Positions 9,763 through 17,116 of a stretch of DNA of 64,000 nt are shown here, piece after piece (position 1 is the first letter of the stretch; every line of letters begins with the position of its first letter). The notes beneath the pieces are model-generated. The model searched no databases. It was not told the origin of the DNA and saw only the letters and a program-made list of their open reading frames with translations. A program made the position numbers and the translations under genes. This DNA comes from Shewanella sp. 10N.286.48.A6 (lineage in GTDB: Bacteria > Pseudomonadota > Gammaproteobacteria > Enterobacterales > Shewanellaceae), in NCBI RefSeq assembly GCF_002873135.1, contig NZ_MCVI01000003.1, positions 124,001 through 188,000 of the forward strand, written 5' to 3'.

Positions 9763-10381
9763 CATTACACTCGATTTAATATGTGTTTGTTTTGAATTGA
9801 TAACAGAATTGCTTTTTTTAAGGTAGGTTGTCAACCCCTAATTAGTGGTTTATTTTTAAGCACTCTATTGATAACAAGCTAAATCACTGCTGAAATCACA
9901 ATAATCGCAGCTATCACACTAAAAAACGCCTCCAAAACAAGTTTTTAGTATGTTTACGTAAACGTAATCCAAAAAAGATATACAAGAATAAATACTTACA
10001 AGTCAGGGGCTTACTATTATTATGATTTTTATGTGGTTATTCAAAAGCGCCAAAAGTCATCTTGCATTAAATTTCAGTGCCTAAGCACTAAAATTAGCAT
10101 TTTCATAAACATGGCAGCGCAAATCACCATGAAAATGATTCATCTAATCTATTTAAAAACAGTGACCTGTGTACTGCGCGTAAATTTAGTCACAGCAACA
10201 ATGGTAAAAACATCCATTGTCAAAGGATAAGTAACCGGATGCGCCACGATTTAAAGCAAATGTCAGCCAGCGAGATACTTGATTTAAAAACATGTGATTG
10301 AATAAGCAAAAGCTGATACAAATTATCGCGACTTTGTAAAAACAATAGTATTATGCCGCCACATTCAGAATTGGAGTCGTT
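9763..10381. other. Intergenic region between thrL and slyD
   Basis: About 620 bases with no convincing gene. It must hold the divergent thr promoter (a minus-strand TTGACA lies at 9829-9834, without a clear partner) and the slyD promoter. One palindrome, annotated separately at 9953-9968, is similar to the one before gltB. A 65-codon plus-strand frame at 10033 has no ribosome site and looks random. Confidence 0.6.
9953..9968. promoter_or_regulatory. Palindromic operator, gltB-type
   Basis: TTTACGTAAACGTAAT is an imperfect palindrome whose 14-base core differs in one base from the perfect one at 51728-51741 in front of gltB. The shape resembles the operator class I recall for the MerR-type regulator LiuR in gammaproteobacteria. 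It lies about 190 bases upstream of thrL and 415 upstream of slyD, so the target gene is uncertain. Confidence 0.4.
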
Positions 10382-10933
10382 ATGAAAATCACAAAACATG
10401 CAGCAGTAACTATTCACTACAGTTTAACCGATCAAGAAGGTCGTTTAATCGAAAGCTCATTTGAAGCTGAACCTATGGTTTATCTACACGGAACTGAAGG
10501 CTTAATTCCAGGCTTAGAAACTGAGCTAGAAGGTAAAGTTGTTGGTGACAAATTTGACGCGAATATTCCAACTGAACAAGCATATGGTGAATACCATGAC
10601 GGCCTAAAACAAGAAGTCCCTCTTGAAGCATTCGGCGATATCGAAGACATCGTGCCAGGTATGCGTTTTATTGCTGAAACTGAAATGGGTCAACGCCCAG
10701 TTCAAGTTACTGAAGTAAAAGATACTGTAGTCGTTGTTGATGGCAACCACCCTTTAGCTGGTCAAGCATTAAACTTCAGCGTTGAAGTGATGGATGTACG
10801 TGAAGCAACTGCCGAAGAAATTGCCCATGGTCATATTCATGCTGCTGGTGGTTGTGGCAGCGAGCACGCCCATGAAGCTTGTGGTACTGACAAACCGGGT
10901 TGTGATGGCAATGGCGGTTGTGGCTGCCACTAA
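10382..10933 (+). CDS. slyD: FKBP-type peptidyl-prolyl isomerase SlyD
   Basis: Cytoplasmic peptidyl-prolyl isomerase and chaperone that also carries nickel for hydrogenase maturation. The product is 183 residues. The order is an FKBP half (YLHGTEGLIPGLETELEGKVVGDKF), the insert-in-flap chaperone domain (about residues 70-125), the returning FKBP strand (DGNHPLAGQALNFSVEV), and a C-terminal metal-binding tail. The tail is rich in His and Cys (HGHIHAAGGCGSEHAHEACG, then several CG repeats). A clear ribosome site (TTGGAG) precedes the ATG, and a strong terminator follows. Confidence 0.95.
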   Translation: MKITKHAAVTIHYSLTDQEGRLIESSFEAEPMVYLHGTEGLIPGLETELEGKVVGDKFDANIPTEQAYGEYHDGLKQEVPLEAFGDIEDIVPGMRFIAETEMGQRPVQVTEVKDTVVVVDGNHPLAGQALNFSVEVMDVREATAEEIAHGHIHAAGGCGSEHAHEACGTDKPGCDGNGGCGCH

Positions 10934-11012
10934 AGTCTAATAAACAATTTTTGTCCTAGACATTGATTCAATAACTTAGACTGGATTAACTCAGCCTAAA
11001 GTTTGAATTATT

Positions 11013-11050
11013 AAATACGTTAGCCTTTTTTAGGTTGACGTATTTTTTTT
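11013..11050 (+). terminator. Terminator downstream of slyD
   Basis: The arms AAATACGTTAGCCT and AGGTTGACGTATTT pair over 14 bases with two G-U pairs, and a T run follows. It is about 80 bases after the slyD stop. Confidence 0.85.
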
Positions 11051-11222
11051 ACGTTATTATTAATCATAGATAGATTGTCTGTGAAACTTAACCACAAGCA
11101 TTGCTGGGCACAGGTTTTGTTTCTTTCTCTGTGCTTTGGTAACTAGAAAGCAGCTGGGTTTGAAGGTTATAGAGTTAACCTTTGTTGCTGTTTGAAAATT
11201 AATTTAAAGCGAAGGAGTGCTT

Positions 11223-11612
11223 ATGTTAATTAAACCGCTATACGAAATCTTACCTTACGCCTATATGATTGTCGGCGCAGCTAGCGTACCTTTCATTGAA
11301 CAACCCTATATTGTCGTTGCTTCAATATTAGTCTTTTTTTACGGCGCTCATGTCTGGAACCTACGCTCTAGAAACCGCCGAACGGATAAGAAAAGAAAAC
11401 GAGTCGAGGGTTACCTACCCGATTCAATATATGGCTTTATGCCATTCATTTACATTATTTCGGCCGTAATCACCTTTCGTTTTTTCCCTCAAGATTCAGC
11501 ACAGTTACTGTCGATAGGGCTTTTTACATACGGAGGCTATATATTACTGCGCCGTATCAGCTATCGATGCCATAAGCATCCCTCAACGAACATTAAAGCT
11601 AAATTTAGATAG
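11223..11612 (+). CDS. Small inner membrane protein, unknown function
   Basis: A protein of 129 residues that I do not recognise. Four hydrophobic stretches suggest four membrane helices (about residues 8-22, 26-42, 70-86 and 92-108). A strongly basic loop lies between helices two and three (RSRNRRTDKKRKR), which would face the cytoplasm. The start at 11223 is set by the ribosome site GAAGGAG ending six bases before it. It is alone, convergent with trpR with only 18 bases between the two stops. Confidence 0.7.
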   Translation: MLIKPLYEILPYAYMIVGAASVPFIEQPYIVVASILVFFYGAHVWNLRSRNRRTDKKRKRVEGYLPDSIYGFMPFIYIISAVITFRFFPQDSAQLLSIGLFTYGGYILLRRISYRCHKHPSTNIKAKFR

Positions 11613-11630
11613 CTAGCGCGACATAAGTAA

Positions 11631-11909
11631 CTAGTCCAGTATCAGCTGCTGGACTTTGTCTTTTTGCGCCTGAGGCATATTTTTTAAATAGTTTGAACAG
11701 CGAGTAATGGTCGCAATGCTCACTTGATATTCTGCAGATATTTGACGCTGACTTAGCTCACCTTGCAATAAAAGTTGAAAAACCTTTAACCTACCAGCAA
11801 CTGCACTACGCTCTTCTTCTGTCATTAATAACTGAAATAAAATGCCTAATTCGTCAGAATTTGGATAGCTTAGTACCTTTTCTACAACTGAATCCCAATT
11901 AGCTCGCAT
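11631..11909 (-). CDS. trpR: Trp operon repressor TrpR
   Basis: Tryptophan-dependent DNA-binding repressor. The product is 92 residues, slightly shorter than E. coli TrpR (108). The core is well conserved: LLMTEEERSAVAGRLKVFQLLLQGELSQRQISAEYQVS gives the helix-turn-helix, followed by IATITRCSNYLK where E. coli has GIATITRGSN. It normally represses trp and other aromatic genes. Here it sits about 3 kb from pheA, although operon linkage is absent. Confidence 0.93.
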   Translation of the reverse strand: MRANWDSVVEKVLSYPNSDELGILFQLLMTEEERSAVAGRLKVFQLLLQGELSQRQISAEYQVSIATITRCSNYLKNMPQAQKDKVQQLILD

Positions 11910-12113
11910 AACGCTCTCTTTTAGTAATGCCTCGACAGTACAAAGTGTAGCAACAATTCAGCTTTTACAGAAATCATATATGCAAAATATGCCTGATAAT
12001 TATTGTAAAAATCAAATTTACAATTAAACACAAAACTAGACTCGCACTTGGTTCAAATTTATGCTTAAAATGTGACAAACACCTATAAATCAATAAATAA
12101 AAAGAGATCTGTC

Positions 12114-12563
12114 ATGAAAAATAAAATATTGGCCTTAGCTGTCAGCGCATTGCTTATTCCAACTGTCAACGCACATAACTTTGAAGATGCCAATGACGCT
12201 ATCGATTATCGTAAAGCAGGTTTTAGTTTAATCCGCTACCAATTTGGCGATATGGCTGCAATGATGAAAGGCAAAAAAGAGTTTGAATTAACTGTATTTC
12301 AAACTCGCGCTGCTAATTTAGCGGCACTAGCTAAAATCCCTCATGAAGGTTTTATTGCAGGCTCTGATAACGGCGATACAGAAGCTTTAGCAAAGATCTG
12401 GTCAAATAAAGCAGACTTTGATACTAAGATGACCGAATTCCAAGAAAATGCGGTTAAGTTAGACTTGGCAGCCCAAACAGGTGATAAAAAGCAAATCAAG
12501 CAAGCATTTGGTAATACAGGCAAAAGCTGTAAAGGCTGCCATGACATGTACAAGAAAGACTAA
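12114..12563 (+). CDS. Cytochrome c' (c-556 family)
   Basis: Periplasmic haem protein of 149 residues. A signal peptide (MKNKILALAVSALLIPTVNA) precedes a mature part beginning HNFEDANDAIDYRKAGF. The single haem-binding motif CKGCH lies near the C-terminus, as in cytochromes c' with a four-helix bundle. Such proteins bind NO or CO or act as electron carriers. The ATG at 12114 is preferred since it begins the signal peptide and has AAGAGA upstream. It converges on a cytochrome b561 gene, a plausible membrane electron donor. Confidence 0.9.
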   Translation: MKNKILALAVSALLIPTVNAHNFEDANDAIDYRKAGFSLIRYQFGDMAAMMKGKKEFELTVFQTRAANLAALAKIPHEGFIAGSDNGDTEALAKIWSNKADFDTKMTEFQENAVKLDLAAQTGDKKQIKQAFGNTGKSCKGCHDMYKKD

Positions 12564-12625
12564 CCATAAAACATTGTTAAAAATTCAGCGCCTTAAATAT
12601 GCTATTCATATTTAAGCTCGCTAAT

Positions 12626-12653
12626 AAAAAGCCCACTGAAGTGGGCTTTTTCT
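12626..12653. terminator. Bidirectional terminator between cytochrome genes
   Basis: AAAAAGCCCAC / GTGGGCTTTTT with a TGAA loop lies between the convergent cytochrome c' and cytochrome b561 genes and would work for both. Confidence 0.92.
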
Positions 12654-12676
12654 GACAGTCTCTTGAATTAATTCAA

Positions 12677-13357
12677 TCACATAAACGCAATGATAGGTGC
12701 AATAAGCCATACCCAGACACCTGAACCAAGTATCATGACAATCCCAAAAGCAAGTAACGGTGATTTCATTTTAGGCTCAGCGCTCAGTAATTTATGTTCC
12801 TCATGGGTTAAGGTTTTTTTACCCGAAATCATCGCACCTACTAACTTGTGTCCTTTAATGGCATAAATCGTAATCGCGCAAAGATGCAATGCGATGCACC
12901 CAAGGATAAAATTGAAGTTCATTTTGTGTAACCATGTCATAAATGAAGCAGTATCAGAAGACACCATGGCGTAAAGCGGTCCTTCGGTAAAGATATCATC
13001 TGTAGCGAATAGGCCCGTTAGCAACTGCAATGTGAGCACAAATAGCATTAGCATCACCATATAACCACCCATAGGGTTATGGCCAACAACAGGCTCTTTT
13101 AACGGCTCACGTAAATAACCAATAACTTTTTTAGGTCCAGCGACAAAGTCTTTGAATTTTGCGGTATCACTACCTACAACCCCCCACAGTAACCTAAAGA
13201 CAATCAGCACTAAAAAGCTATAAGCACAAACTTGGTGCCACTCCATCTCTCCTGCATCTGCTGTCCACCACAAACAAATCAGCAACGCCACCGTAAACCA
13301 GTGGAATAATCGAGTGGGTATATCCCATACCTTAATTTTTTTTTGTTCTATACTCAT
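12677..13357 (-). CDS. Cytochrome b561-type membrane protein
   Basis: A protein of 226 residues of the di-haem cytochrome b561/Ni-hydrogenase b-type family. It starts with a cytoplasmic KVWDIPTRLFHWF segment containing the first haem histidine, then has four main membrane helices with further histidines (EWHQVCAYSFLVLIVFRLLWG, WLHKMNFNFILGCIALHLCAI), and an extra C-terminal helix. It would shuttle electrons from quinol to a periplasmic acceptor. The neighbouring cytochrome c' is the obvious candidate partner, although the two genes are convergent and not one operon. Confidence 0.9.
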   Translation of the reverse strand: MSIEQKKIKVWDIPTRLFHWFTVALLICLWWTADAGEMEWHQVCAYSFLVLIVFRLLWGVVGSDTAKFKDFVAGPKKVIGYLREPLKEPVVGHNPMGGYMVMLMLFVLTLQLLTGLFATDDIFTEGPLYAMVSSDTASFMTWLHKMNFNFILGCIALHLCAITIYAIKGHKLVGAMISGKKTLTHEEHKLLSAEPKMKSPLLAFGIVMILGSGVWVWLIAPIIAFM

Positions 13358-13653
13358 AGATGTGCCTTAAGCTTAGTTCTTTTAATATGCTTGATTATAA
13401 AGAGCAAATTCTTGCACTCATAGACCCTTAAGGTAAAGAAAAGTAATTAAGTATTACAGCGTTTCATCAAACAAGTGCAAACTCTAGCACTTGTGGAGCA
13501 ATTAGCATCAACAGCTTACATGTTTCTGTATTATTGGATTAAAACACAAGACTTGGGTTTATTTAATCAGCTCTGAAAATAGGGCTTTGCCTATAAGTGC
13601 GGCCTTAAATCTGGATATGAGTGTCAAACTTAGAAAGATATTTGGAGCCAGTG

Positions 13654-13794
13654 ATGACAAGCAGTATAAACGTTGGCAGCAAACATGGTTTCAATGACGT
13701 TGAACCGCTGCATAGAATGGAGTTGGTGAACAAAAATCGTTCAAAACTGGGAGGTAAGCTAGGTTGTTATCCATTCAAATATGCGCCTATTTAG
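13654..13794 (+). CDS. Possible small ORF, unknown
   Basis: A frame of 46 codons (MTSSINVGSKHGFN...) with GGAG seven bases before its ATG. No signal peptide, membrane helix or family is recognised. It may be chance; conservation in related genomes would decide. Confidence 0.2.
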   Translation: MTSSINVGSKHGFNDVEPLHRMELVNKNRSKLGGKLGCYPFKYAPI

Positions 13795-13880
13795 ATTGAG
13801 TTTCAAGACTTTTTAAGCGGTTTTTTAGCTAAATTGTCTAAGCGATCAAATATGAATCAAACAGTCTAAAAAGGCCTACA

Positions 13881-13902
13881 AAACGTGATTTAGATCACGT
13901 TT
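13881..13902. promoter_or_regulatory. CRP-like site or terminator upstream of raiA
   Basis: The 22 bases form a perfect palindrome with core GTGATTTAGATCAC and AAA/TTT ends, agreeing with the CRP consensus at nearly every conserved base. It lies 55-76 bases before the raiA start, suitable for activation. The same bases can fold as a hairpin followed by TTTTTC, so a terminator function is also possible. Confidence 0.6.
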
Positions 13903-13956
13903 TTTCTTTCAGAGCTTGGTAATCTGAACTTAAGCAAACAACAGAAGGTTCGAAAT

Positions 13957-14310
13957 ATGCTGAAAATCACTAGCAAGCAACTTGAAGTAACTGCACCGAT
14001 TCTTGAACGTATCGAAGGACAAATTGAAAAACTCGCAAGACATGATCTACAACTCATTAACCCGCATGTAATTATCACTCAGGAAAAGCAGCTCTTTAAG
14101 ATAGAAGCGTCAGTAGGCTTGCCAAGTGGAGAACTATTCGCCCAGGCGAAAAATGAAAACCTTTACGCAGCAATAACTGCAATGGGTAAAAAGCTGGAAA
14201 AACAGCTAAATCGCCTGACTCATAAACCCCAGGCTCAACGTCACGTTTCACCAACAACTGAAACCGATAATGATTTTGAGTATGTCTATAAGGAGGAAAC
14301 CGCAGCTTGA
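13957..14310 (+). CDS. raiA: Ribosome-associated inhibitor RaiA (YfiA/HPF family)
   Basis: Small cytoplasmic protein (117 residues; E. coli RaiA has 113) that binds the decoding centre of the 30S subunit in stress and stationary phase and stalls ribosomes. The beta-alpha-beta-beta-beta-alpha fold is visible, with HVIITQEKQLFKIEASVGLPSGELFAQAKNENLYAAI matching the family core. The acidic C-terminal tail resembles RaiA rather than short HPF. It is transcribed alone, with a possible CRP site upstream and a terminator downstream. Confidence 0.92.
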   Translation: MLKITSKQLEVTAPILERIEGQIEKLARHDLQLINPHVIITQEKQLFKIEASVGLPSGELFAQAKNENLYAAITAMGKKLEKQLNRLTHKPQAQRHVSPTTETDNDFEYVYKEETAA

Positions 14311-14332
14311 TGTTTTTTATTACTCTTAAACC

Positions 14333-14358
14333 AAAGCGCGCCCTCGGGTGCGCTTTTT
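14333..14358 (+). terminator. Terminator of raiA
   Basis: AAAGCGCGCCC / GGGTGCGCTTT with a short loop is followed by a T run, about 25 bases after the raiA stop. Confidence 0.9.
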
Positions 14359-14435
14359 TATGCAAACCATAAACAATGGGCAAACTTGATCATTATTTGA
14401 TTGACACTGATAGCTTAGCGCTTTAATTTTACAGT

Positions 14436-14492
14436 ATGAAAAATATCACTAGCCGCAATTTTATTTTCTTTTTTATTCAGCCCCCATATTGA
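14436..14492 (+). CDS. pheL: pheA leader peptide
   Basis: An 18-codon frame (MKNITSRNFIFFFIQPPY) with four Phe codons in a short run and a final Tyr. It lies about 130 bases before pheA and is followed by a terminator hairpin. It is the counterpart of E. coli PheL: ribosome stalling at the Phe codons when charged tRNA-Phe is scarce would prevent termination. Confidence 0.9.
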   Translation: MKNITSRNFIFFFIQPPY

Positions 14493-14527
14493 GGCCGATT
14501 TTTTGTGTAAAAACGAAAATGAAATTT

Positions 14528-14557
14528 AGAGCCTCCCAACTGGGGGGCTTTTTATTA
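14528..14557 (+). terminator. pheA attenuator terminator
   Basis: AGCCTCCC / GGGGGGCT with an AACT loop is followed by TTTTTATT. The 3' arm can instead pair with AGCCCCCA at the end of pheL (14479-14486), which gives the alternative antiterminator. Confidence 0.88.
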
Positions 14558-14619
14558 TTAAATATTTAATGCTCGCTGTTCAACACCACGTCAGCTAAGC
14601 AGTCGTCATTGAGGCTATT

Positions 14620-16575
14620 ATGAAAAAAGCGCCAGAATTGAGTCAAACCAGAGAACAAATTACCTCACTAGATAAGGACTTATTAGCCTTACTAGCCAAA
14701 AGGCGTGAATTGAGCCTTGATGTCGCCAGAAGTAAAGAAGTCGATGTTAGGCCCATCAGAGATACGCAGCGGGAAAAAGAATTATTAGAACGCTTAGTTC
14801 AACAAGGTAGAGAGCAAGGTTTAGATGCTCACTTTGTTATCTCACTTTATCAAAGCATTATTGAAGATTCAGTCTTGAATCAACAAGCCTTTTTACATGG
14901 CCGTGCTAACCCTGAAATCCAGCAACAACAATCGACCATCGCCTACCTAGGTGCTAGAGGCTCATACTCTTATCTCGCCGCCAGCCGTTTTTGTCAGCGC
15001 CGCCAAGTAGAAATGATTGATTTAGGCTGCCAAAGTTTTGATGAAATTATCCGTTCAGTTGAACTCGGCCATGCTGACTTAGGTTTTTTACCTATTGAAA
15101 ATACCTCATCGGGTTCAATTAATGAAGTGTATGACGTGCTGCAACACACCTCTCTTTCAATTGTCGGAGAAACAACCATTGAAGTGGGCCATTGCTTACT
15201 CACCAAAAATAATGCTGAATTAGAACAAATCAAAACCGTATTTGCTCACCCACAGCCCATTAGCCAATGCAGTCAGTGGTTATCACAACATCCAAACTTA
15301 ACGCTGGCCTATTGCTCAAGCAGTGCTGAAGCCATGCAGCAAGTCATTGACGCAGATGATGACAGTGTTGCCGCTATTGGCAGTGCTGAAGGCGGCGCCT
15401 TATATCAATTAAGTGCCACAGAAAAAGGGTTAGCCAACCAAAAAATTAATCAAAGCCGCTTTATTGTGGTTGCACGCAAAGCTGTAGCAGTGCCGTCACA
15501 ACTGCCGGCAAAAACCACCTTGATTATGGCTACAGGACAAAAGCCCGGCGCGCTAGTTGAGGCGCTACTCGTATTAAAAGCCCATAACATTAATATGAGT
15601 AAGTTAGAGTCTCGCCCAATCCCTGGCACCCCGTGGGAAGAAATGTTCTACCTTGATGTTGATGAAAATCTTGCAAACCATGATATGCAGCAAGCCTTAA
15701 AAGAATTAGAAAGACTGACACGCTTTATAAAAGTGCTGGGCTGTTACCCTTGTGAAACCGTCAAACCAACTCAACTTAATAGTAGTCAGCTAGTGATTGA
15801 GCCAAATAGCTCTAAAGCCCCCAATAAAACTACCAGTGACAATCTTGATGCCCCTAAGCATTCGAAGTTGTATCGACAAGAGCAGACCATTATTGAAACC
15901 AAACAGTGTGCCATTGGTGAAAAGGACTTAGTTGCGCTGCAACAAATGACCCTTACAGACACCGATGACTTATTTGCCGCTAAGGTGAAGCAGGTGAAAG
16001 AGTCTGGTTATCAAGGGGTATTGCTACAAGCTTCATCTACAGATAACTTATCGCCGTTAAACCTTAAAAACTATTGTCATATCGTTGAGCAAGCAGGCTT
16101 GTTCAGTGCCATTGAAGTTGACTCAGTAAGCAGCTTCGATATCGCAGTAAAGTCGGCCGATATGGTTTATCTTGCCGGTAAGGCGATGTTTGATAAAGAA
16201 CTGTTAGATGCAGCTGGCGCTATCAGTAAACCGGTATTGCTTGAGCGCAATACTATGGCAAGTACCTCTGACTGGCTTACTGCTGCAGATAGAGTTTTAA
16301 CCACGGGTAATCAACAACTGATCTTGGTTGAAGCAGGCATTAGAAGCTTTACTAATCCTGAGCAACTGTCATTGGATTTAGCCGGATTAATTGCAATAAA
16401 GCATCAATGCCACTTGCCAGTTATTGTTAATACCAGTTACGCGGTTAACAGCCCACTTTTACATCAGCAAGCCATAGCGGTTAAGCAACTACAGGCCAAC
16501 GGGCTGATTCTGAATGAGCAACAACTGGCAGAGGCAGATGACCAACATCACTTGCTACACGAGCTTCATCAATAA
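14620..16575 (+). CDS. pheA: Chorismate mutase / prephenate dehydratase with extra DAHP-synthase-like domain
   Basis: P-protein of phenylalanine synthesis. It turns chorismate into prephenate and then phenylpyruvate. Domains are AroQ chorismate mutase (residues about 8-95, RREQITSLDKDLLALLAKRRELSLDVARSK-like), prephenate dehydratase (about 105-285, with IENTSSGSINEVYDVL), and an ACT domain (about 298-378, with GALVEALLVL and ESRPIPG for Phe feedback). E. coli PheA ends at VLGCYP plus a short tail. This protein goes on for another 270 residues, to 651. Residues about 420-640 resemble type I-beta DAHP synthase (KPVLLERNTMAST, WLTAADRVL, LPVIVNTSYA), but key catalytic residues are replaced. Regulation is by the pheL attenuator. 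Confidence 0.95.
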   Translation: MKKAPELSQTREQITSLDKDLLALLAKRRELSLDVARSKEVDVRPIRDTQREKELLERLVQQGREQGLDAHFVISLYQSIIEDSVLNQQAFLHGRANPEIQQQQSTIAYLGARGSYSYLAASRFCQRRQVEMIDLGCQSFDEIIRSVELGHADLGFLPIENTSSGSINEVYDVLQHTSLSIVGETTIEVGHCLLTKNNAELEQIKTVFAHPQPISQCSQWLSQHPNLTLAYCSSSAEAMQQVIDADDDSVAAIGSAEGGALYQLSATEKGLANQKINQSRFIVVARKAVAVPSQLPAKTTLIMATGQKPGALVEALLVLKAHNINMSKLESRPIPGTPWEEMFYLDVDENLANHDMQQALKELERLTRFIKVLGCYPCETVKPTQLNSSQLVIEPNSSKAPNKTTSDNLDAPKHSKLYRQEQTIIETKQCAIGEKDLVALQQMTLTDTDDLFAAKVKQVKESGYQGVLLQASSTDNLSPLNLKNYCHIVEQAGLFSAIEVDSVSSFDIAVKSADMVYLAGKAMFDKELLDAAGAISKPVLLERNTMASTSDWLTAADRVLTTGNQQLILVEAGIRSFTNPEQLSLDLAGLIAIKHQCHLPVIVNTSYAVNSPLLHQQAIAVKQLQANGLILNEQQLAEADDQHHLLHELHQ

Positions 16576-16628
16576 AACCAGCAACCAACCGCATCATTTA
16601 TCCAAACCATGCGGTTGCTTTTAGCCCA

Positions 16629-16662
16629 ATAAAAAACCGAACTTTAAGTTCGGTTTTTTATT
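16629..16662. terminator. Bidirectional terminator after pheA
   Basis: AAAAAACCGAACTT / AAGTTCGGTTTTTT is a long perfect stem between pheA and the convergent membrane protein gene. Confidence 0.93.
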
Positions 16663-16675
16663 GGTTAATCAACAA

Positions 16676-17008
16676 TTAATACATGCTGACATTATCATTT
16701 AACCCAAGCCATCCTTTAAAAATACGATAACTAAACCAGCCTAAAGCTAATACAAATATCGGGACACTAAGCCATAATTGAGGAGTAAAATAGCCTAAGA
16801 TCAATAATGGCATCAAACCTGTCATGCTATTACGTTGCCATCTTAAATGAGAGCCCAGCAAAGAGCTTGCTGGAATACGGTTTTGGGAAATATTAATTAA
16901 TAAACTAAAAAACACTGGTAAAAAAAAGAGTGGAAAGGCGCTCATTAGTGCATATAAAAAATGCCCAAGCGATAAATCTTCTGCGGTGTAAACCTCAGTA
17001 TTTGTCAT
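16676..17008 (-). CDS. DUF4870-like membrane protein
   Basis: A protein of 110 residues with three hydrophobic segments (about 15-40, 62-78 and 80-95). The spacing LGSHLRWQRNSM after the first helix resembles the HxxWQ feature of DUF4870/Tic20-like small membrane proteins. The function is unknown. It lies downstream of a terminator for aroF-tyrA and so has its own transcript. Confidence 0.65.
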   Translation of the reverse strand: MTNTEVYTAEDLSLGHFLYALMSAFPLFFLPVFFSLLINISQNRIPASSLLGSHLRWQRNSMTGLMPLLILGYFTPQLWLSVPIFVLALGWFSYRIFKGWLGLNDNVSMY

Positions 17009-17031
17009 TAGATTATCACTCCTATTAGTCC

Positions 17032-17061
17032 GAAAAAAAGAGCTACTTAAAAGCAGCTCCC
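17032..17061 (-). terminator. Terminator of aroF-tyrA
   Basis: On the minus strand GAGCTGCTT / AGTAGCTC forms a stem with one G-U pair followed by seven T, about 55 bases after the tyrA stop. Confidence 0.85.
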
Positions 17062-17116
17062 TTTAACCTTAATCCCTGTTTGATGATTTCGCAATATTAT
17101 TCAGCGTTAACTCGGC

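Larger units (their letters stand above)
13358..13956. other. Intergenic region upstream of raiA
   Basis: About 600 bases with little coding potential. It contains an inverted repeat at 13471-13494 (ACAAGTGC / GCACTTGT), a possible 46-codon reading frame at 13654-13794 with a GGAG ribosome site, and the CRP-like palindrome at 13881-13902. The rest shows nothing recognisable. Confidence 0.55.

Noticed and set aside
10033..10230. 65-codon plus-strand frame in the thr-slyD gap
   Set aside because: It starts with GTG, has no ribosome site, and its composition (many Ile, Lys, Met, Val) is that of translated AT-rich noncoding DNA.
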